DNA of 64,000 nt. It comes from Hibiscus mutabilis (Eukaryota; Streptophyta; Magnoliopsida; Malvales; Malvaceae). The stretch lies in contig CM033718.1 of the NCBI GenBank assembly GCA_019671005.1, positions 37,464,508 to 37,528,507 on the forward strand, written 5' to 3'. Both the position numbers and the translations under genes were made by a program. Numbering within the stretch: the first letter of the stretch is position 1; each line of letters opens with the position of its first letter. The notes below the pieces were generated by a model. It was not told where the DNA came from. It ran no database searches and was given only the letters and a program-made list of their open reading frames with translations. Positions 60,304 to 64,000 of this stretch are shown here, piece after piece.

Positions 60304-61330
60304 ATTTTCTAACTACGTTTAGATGTAAAATTCGTAAGTCTCGACTAATCTATTAAGAATACTTTATATTAGTGTTGATATTATGAATGGATGATAATGA
60401 ATGCATGTTTTGTATGTGTACATGTATGTTATAAAAGTATGTGACATATATAGTGATAATTAATATGCATATGAAATTAAAAGCATGCTGGCGTTGCTAA
60501 TTCGATTATATGAATATGCTTAATTTGCTTATGTGCATATGTTACATGTATATATTATGTATCATATATGATAGGTTGATAGTGTTATTATATGATGTTT
60601 GAGCTAAATGATGTTTCTAACACTCGCGATGTGAAAAGCATGCTTGTGTGATATATGATATGATTGAAATATGATTCACATACTAAAATTACTATATGTA
60701 TAGTTTTGAAATGTTTATATGCTTAAATTAATGAGATAGAATTAAATTATAATTATGGAAAAACCTTAAAATGTTTCGGTTATATAAACGATTGAATATG
60801 ATTCCCTTGCCTATTGACCTAAATGGTATGGATATGACTATAAGATATTACATTGTCATTTAGTTTAAATTTATATATAAAGTATTAAAAAAACTAAAAC
60901 ATAAAAAAATTATTGAACACTTCTCCAATGAAAGTACTCATTTTTTAATACATTTTCAATATTTATATTTTAAAATTTATAATTTATCAAATTTATAGCT
61001 TGTGATATTTTTAATTTTTAAAATTTTAATAGTTTTTTAATAATTTAATTTTTATTTTTAGTATTTTCTATTTATGTTTTAAAATATTTTAACAATATTT
61101 TATACTTTAAATTTAATTTTTTTTTAATTTTTTCTAAAAATTAAAAAGCCCTCTAACTTTTAAAAAAAACCAACCTAGCATATGTGCCACATTATCGTCC
61201 ATAGCGGAGTGGCATGTCATCGTCAATCGTGGATCGCCACTTTAGTCTCGTAACGGTCAACATGATATATCGAAAGTCAAATGGCCAAATAGATATTTTT
61301 TTCTAAGTTTAAGGGCCACATTGGATTTTT
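60304..61330. other. AT-rich sequence, nothing recognised
   Basis: Strongly AT-rich, with a low-complexity core at 60950-61150. No gene or transposon signal recognised. Confidence 0.4.
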
Positions 61331-61585
61331 CAAAAGTTTAAGGGCATCTTGTACCATTAAGTCAAAAAATAATTTTGTGATTATTTAAAATAGTACTACT
61401 AAAAATGTCAATAAACTAATTGGGTTTGGAATAAATTTGTACATAATATTAAATTTTTTAAAAGTTTGAGGTCATCTGGTCCCATTAAGTCAAAACTAAT
61501 TTAGTGATTATTAAAATAGTGCTACTAAATATGTCAATAAACTAATTGGGTTTGGAATAAATTTGTACACAATATTAAAACCATA
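61331..61585. repeat. Tandem duplication of about 127 bp
   Basis: Two copies about 126-128 bases apart share AAAAGTTT(A/G)AGG at 61332/61460 and TGGGTTTGGAATAAATTTGT at 61421/61547. Confidence 0.88.
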
Positions 61586-62285
61586 TAATTATTGTCGAAT
61601 ATTCTTTAAACTTAATTTATTCAGGAAAAGAATGTTCTTTAAGATTTTCAAGTTGAAGCAAAGAATATCCACATTGCATACACATCATACATGGTACGAA
61701 CTTAATACTATCGTGTTTATATATGTGTGTTTGTGTGTGCGCGTGCGAGACAAAGGTGGAAGCCACACTTGGCCTAAGTTGTGAGGGTAACTATGTAAAT
61801 GGGATGAAACGATTAGTAGTGATGTTATTGATGCACTATGGTGTTCATTCGAAGTCTAAGTTTGAGATTCCTTGTGATGCTTACTAGGCGATGTTAGTGA
61901 GGAAGCAGGGTTGTGAATCATTTAAAGCGAATGACTTGTTTGATCAATGTAGTCCTTCGTTTTGAAAAATAAATACATTATAAGAAGAACTTGAATTTTG
62001 AGATTAACAAGTGCAATATTTTGAGGTGGCTAATTTTGATGATGAGACCGTGGGGTGTGTCGATAGGATTACAAAAGAGCTTGAAACTTGTGATATCTGT
62101 ATTGGATGAGGATCATCTTAAAGACAATAATGATATCTTACCTACTCCTTTAGTTTTAGATATTCGTCGGATAAAAAAAAACTCTATTGTTATTTTGAAA
62201 GCATAGGTGATTGTTCATAACGGTGTGGAGTGCAAAGTTTGTGATGTGATGCAAGCATCGAGTCTTACAATCAAACACTTGGATA
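61586..62285 (+). other. Possible degenerate retrotransposon sequence
   Basis: Translated pieces such as FDDETVGCVDRITKEL (about 62037-62085) and DILPTPLVLDIRRI look protein-derived, but I cannot assign a family. In-frame stops are present. Confidence 0.3.
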
Positions 62286-62480
62286 TGATGAGCTAGCTCT
62301 CCCGCAAGGGCCCATTACTAGATCAAAGTCAACTCATCTCAAAACGTAGATGAACATGGCAGTTCAAGACTTTTTGAGTAAAGGACTTCAAGCTTTCTTG
62401 GAGAAGAAAGGATTTCAAGTAGCCCATAATTTATTCCATGATGAGCCCTTGAATTATTTAGACACCTAAGAGTTCAGCAA
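62286..62480 (+). pseudogene. Ty3/gypsy C-terminal remnant (GPITRSK motif)
   Basis: LPQGPITRSKSTHLKT followed by a stop and MAVQDFLSKGLQAFLEKKGF. The GPITRSRAK-like box is common in the C-terminal tail after integrase/chromodomain in some plant gypsy elements. Too short to classify. Confidence 0.4.
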
Positions 62481-63176
62481 CCCACAATTGGAGAATGCAA
62501 CAAATTGAGTTACACTCTTGAGCCTTCAAGTTCATTCCAATTCAAATTAATTCAAGAAATTAGGAATCTTGGTACAACCTATATATCTTGGCAGAATATT
62601 GGCCTAACATAGTCTTGTAATTAGAATTCAGACCATAAGCTAATTTATAAAACTTTGGCTAATTTTTCCAGCTCAGTAAGGGGTGTATTATAACTTTTTT
62701 AATTAGCTTTAGTTTTAGAAGATTTGCCAACCAATTCTGCTAGATTTTAGTCCCTTATTTCAAGCCTTTTTATTTAGCCTTGTTTGTTGCCCAATTGGCT
62801 TCAGATTGAAGCATTTCTTAGCCTGTTTAAAGGCATGCAACACACACGTTGACAACACACGGTTCTTTAAGGAATTGTATTTGAGAAATACTCTTTGAGT
62901 TCTTTCTTTTGCAATATAGTTGTTCATGTGTAATTTTGAAGTGTTTCTACTCAATCTCTTCAATAGATGGTTGGGGATTCATATACAATCTTCTTCTTTC
63001 CTTTGAATCTAATTCTTGAAGGGGAGATTAGAGCCTTTGATGGAGTTTTCTGAATTAATTATAATTCAGAGGGTTACTAGAACATAAATCTATTCCACAA
63101 ACCATTCTACTTTCTAGCAAGTCCACATGCCACTTTCAAACAAAGTTGCTATTTTCACGGTCTTCTTTACACCATT
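62481..63176 (+). other. Possible LTR remnant after the gypsy C-terminus
   Basis: Noncoding, T-rich, in the place expected for a 3' LTR. No TG...CA ends or partner found. Confidence 0.25.
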
Positions 63177-64000
63177 TGTAACCCTCTAAACCCGACCTAG
63201 AAGAAAAGACCGAATTTAAGAAGTCACGTTTGAAAACTTAGCCATCAAGAAAACTAATTTTAAAAGTTATACTTTAATTTAAGATAAAATAACAGTAATT
63301 TAATAAGTAACTTATAATAAATAAAACATAAATATCATAATAAATATTCGAATGTTTAAATAAAATTTATGAAATAAAACCATAATAAAAGAATGTTAAA
63401 ATTATCCGAAAAACATAGATAGTCCCCATTTATGAAATTACATCAATGTTCCAAAATAATAAATAATAATTTGAATAACTAAAATAGTTCCATACTGAAT
63501 AATAAAATAACCGAATAAAATGTGAGATCCTTCAAGTACCACGTCGCCTAACGTCCAAAGATATCTGTAAGTGGAAACTATAGGGGAGTAACCTAAAGAG
63601 CTTAGTGTGTCTCTAATGTACAAGAAAATCCACAATCACAAACACAATAATTTTCTATAAAATCTTTTAGGTTCAAAACAAATGATGATTCACAACACAA
63701 ACGATTTAATTTTATAAACACAATGCAATGCACCTAACTACAACACACCAATCGCTAAGAGGAAAGTTTCTCATAACTCCTCACTACATCCACCAATCGG
63801 TAAGTGGTTGAAACCACAATCTTCCACCGTAAAATCCCAACCCATGCACATAACGGTATAAAATCACAGTTCTCAAATCTCAACACAATTCTTTAATGTA
63901 ATCCGGGTACACAGTTCACAAATCCATTATTTAAATCAAATATCTATCTAGTATGAATGCATGGAAAATTCTTCTTGTAACAACACATCTCATGTAAAAT
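63177..64000 (+). repeat. Start of a Ty3/gypsy LTR, cut by the window end
   Basis: TGTAACCCTCTAAACCCGAC is the typical beginning of a Tekay-like LTR (compare TGTAACACTC at 22571 and TGTCACATCC at 5945). The rest is AT-rich and noncoding and continues past the window. Confidence 0.55.

Noticed and set aside
1..64000. CRISPR arrays, rRNA genes, tRNA genes
   Set aside because: The tandem arrays have no spacers of the CRISPR kind and this is plant nuclear DNA; no rRNA or tRNA gene was recognised. The tRNA-like words are primer sites of retrotransposons.

Overview
This window is a repeat-dense stretch of a plant nuclear genome, almost certainly a eudicot. Reasons: intron-bearing plant gene fragments (a GH3 acyl-amido synthetase and an exon of cytosolic ribosomal protein S11), plant-type Ty3/gypsy chromoviruses, a Tat/Ogre-type giant element, a plant L1 LINE and a CACTA transposon. 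The extra ORF1 of the giant element has the architecture I associate with Malvaceae-like genomes (cotton, cacao and relatives), but that placement is a guess. No intact host gene is visible. Nearly all coding sequence is decayed transposable-element protein with in-frame stops and frameshifts.

Layout. 1-5.4 kb: 3' part of a Tekay/Del-like chromovirus (RT-RNase H, integrase, chromodomain, polypurine tract, 3' LTR), followed by a 70-bp tandem repeat. 5.9-15.6 kb: a complete but badly decayed second Tekay-like element with initiator-Met primer site. Its 3' LTR carries an internal deletion and lacks its end. 15.6-17.2 kb: minus-strand LTR and Asp-tRNA primer site of an Athila-like element. 18.8-21.8 kb: non-autonomous CACTA transposon with a captured RPS11 exon. 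21.8-25.8 kb: decayed Ty1/copia pol split by a 2.9-kb solo LTR. 25.8-29.2 kb: degenerate Tat-type LTR-like sequence with an AT-rich core. 31.1-32.3 kb: GH3 pseudogene (minus). 32.3-38.4 kb: L1 LINE (minus), abutting the truncated 5' side of GH3. 39.7-42.2 kb: microsatellite and a complex palindrome-rich nested tandem array. 42.46-58.78 kb: a full-length, 16.3-kb Tat/Ogre-like element (minus) with both LTRs, primer site, ORF1, gag, protease, RT, Tat-type RNase H and integrase. 58.8-64 kb: LTR-like remnants, a gypsy C-terminal fragment and the beginning of another LTR.

How the parts relate: the window records successive nested insertions. The giant element cannot be autonomous: its protease and integrase have lost catalytic residues through G-to-A type changes, and the RNase H that normally follows RT is deleted. 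I see no convincing new biological system. The most unusual items are a 68-bp GT...AG insertion in an integrase reading frame, the nested palindromic repeat block at 39.9-42.2 kb, and palindromic TATCGATA / TACCGGTA-like motifs shared by apparently unrelated repeats.
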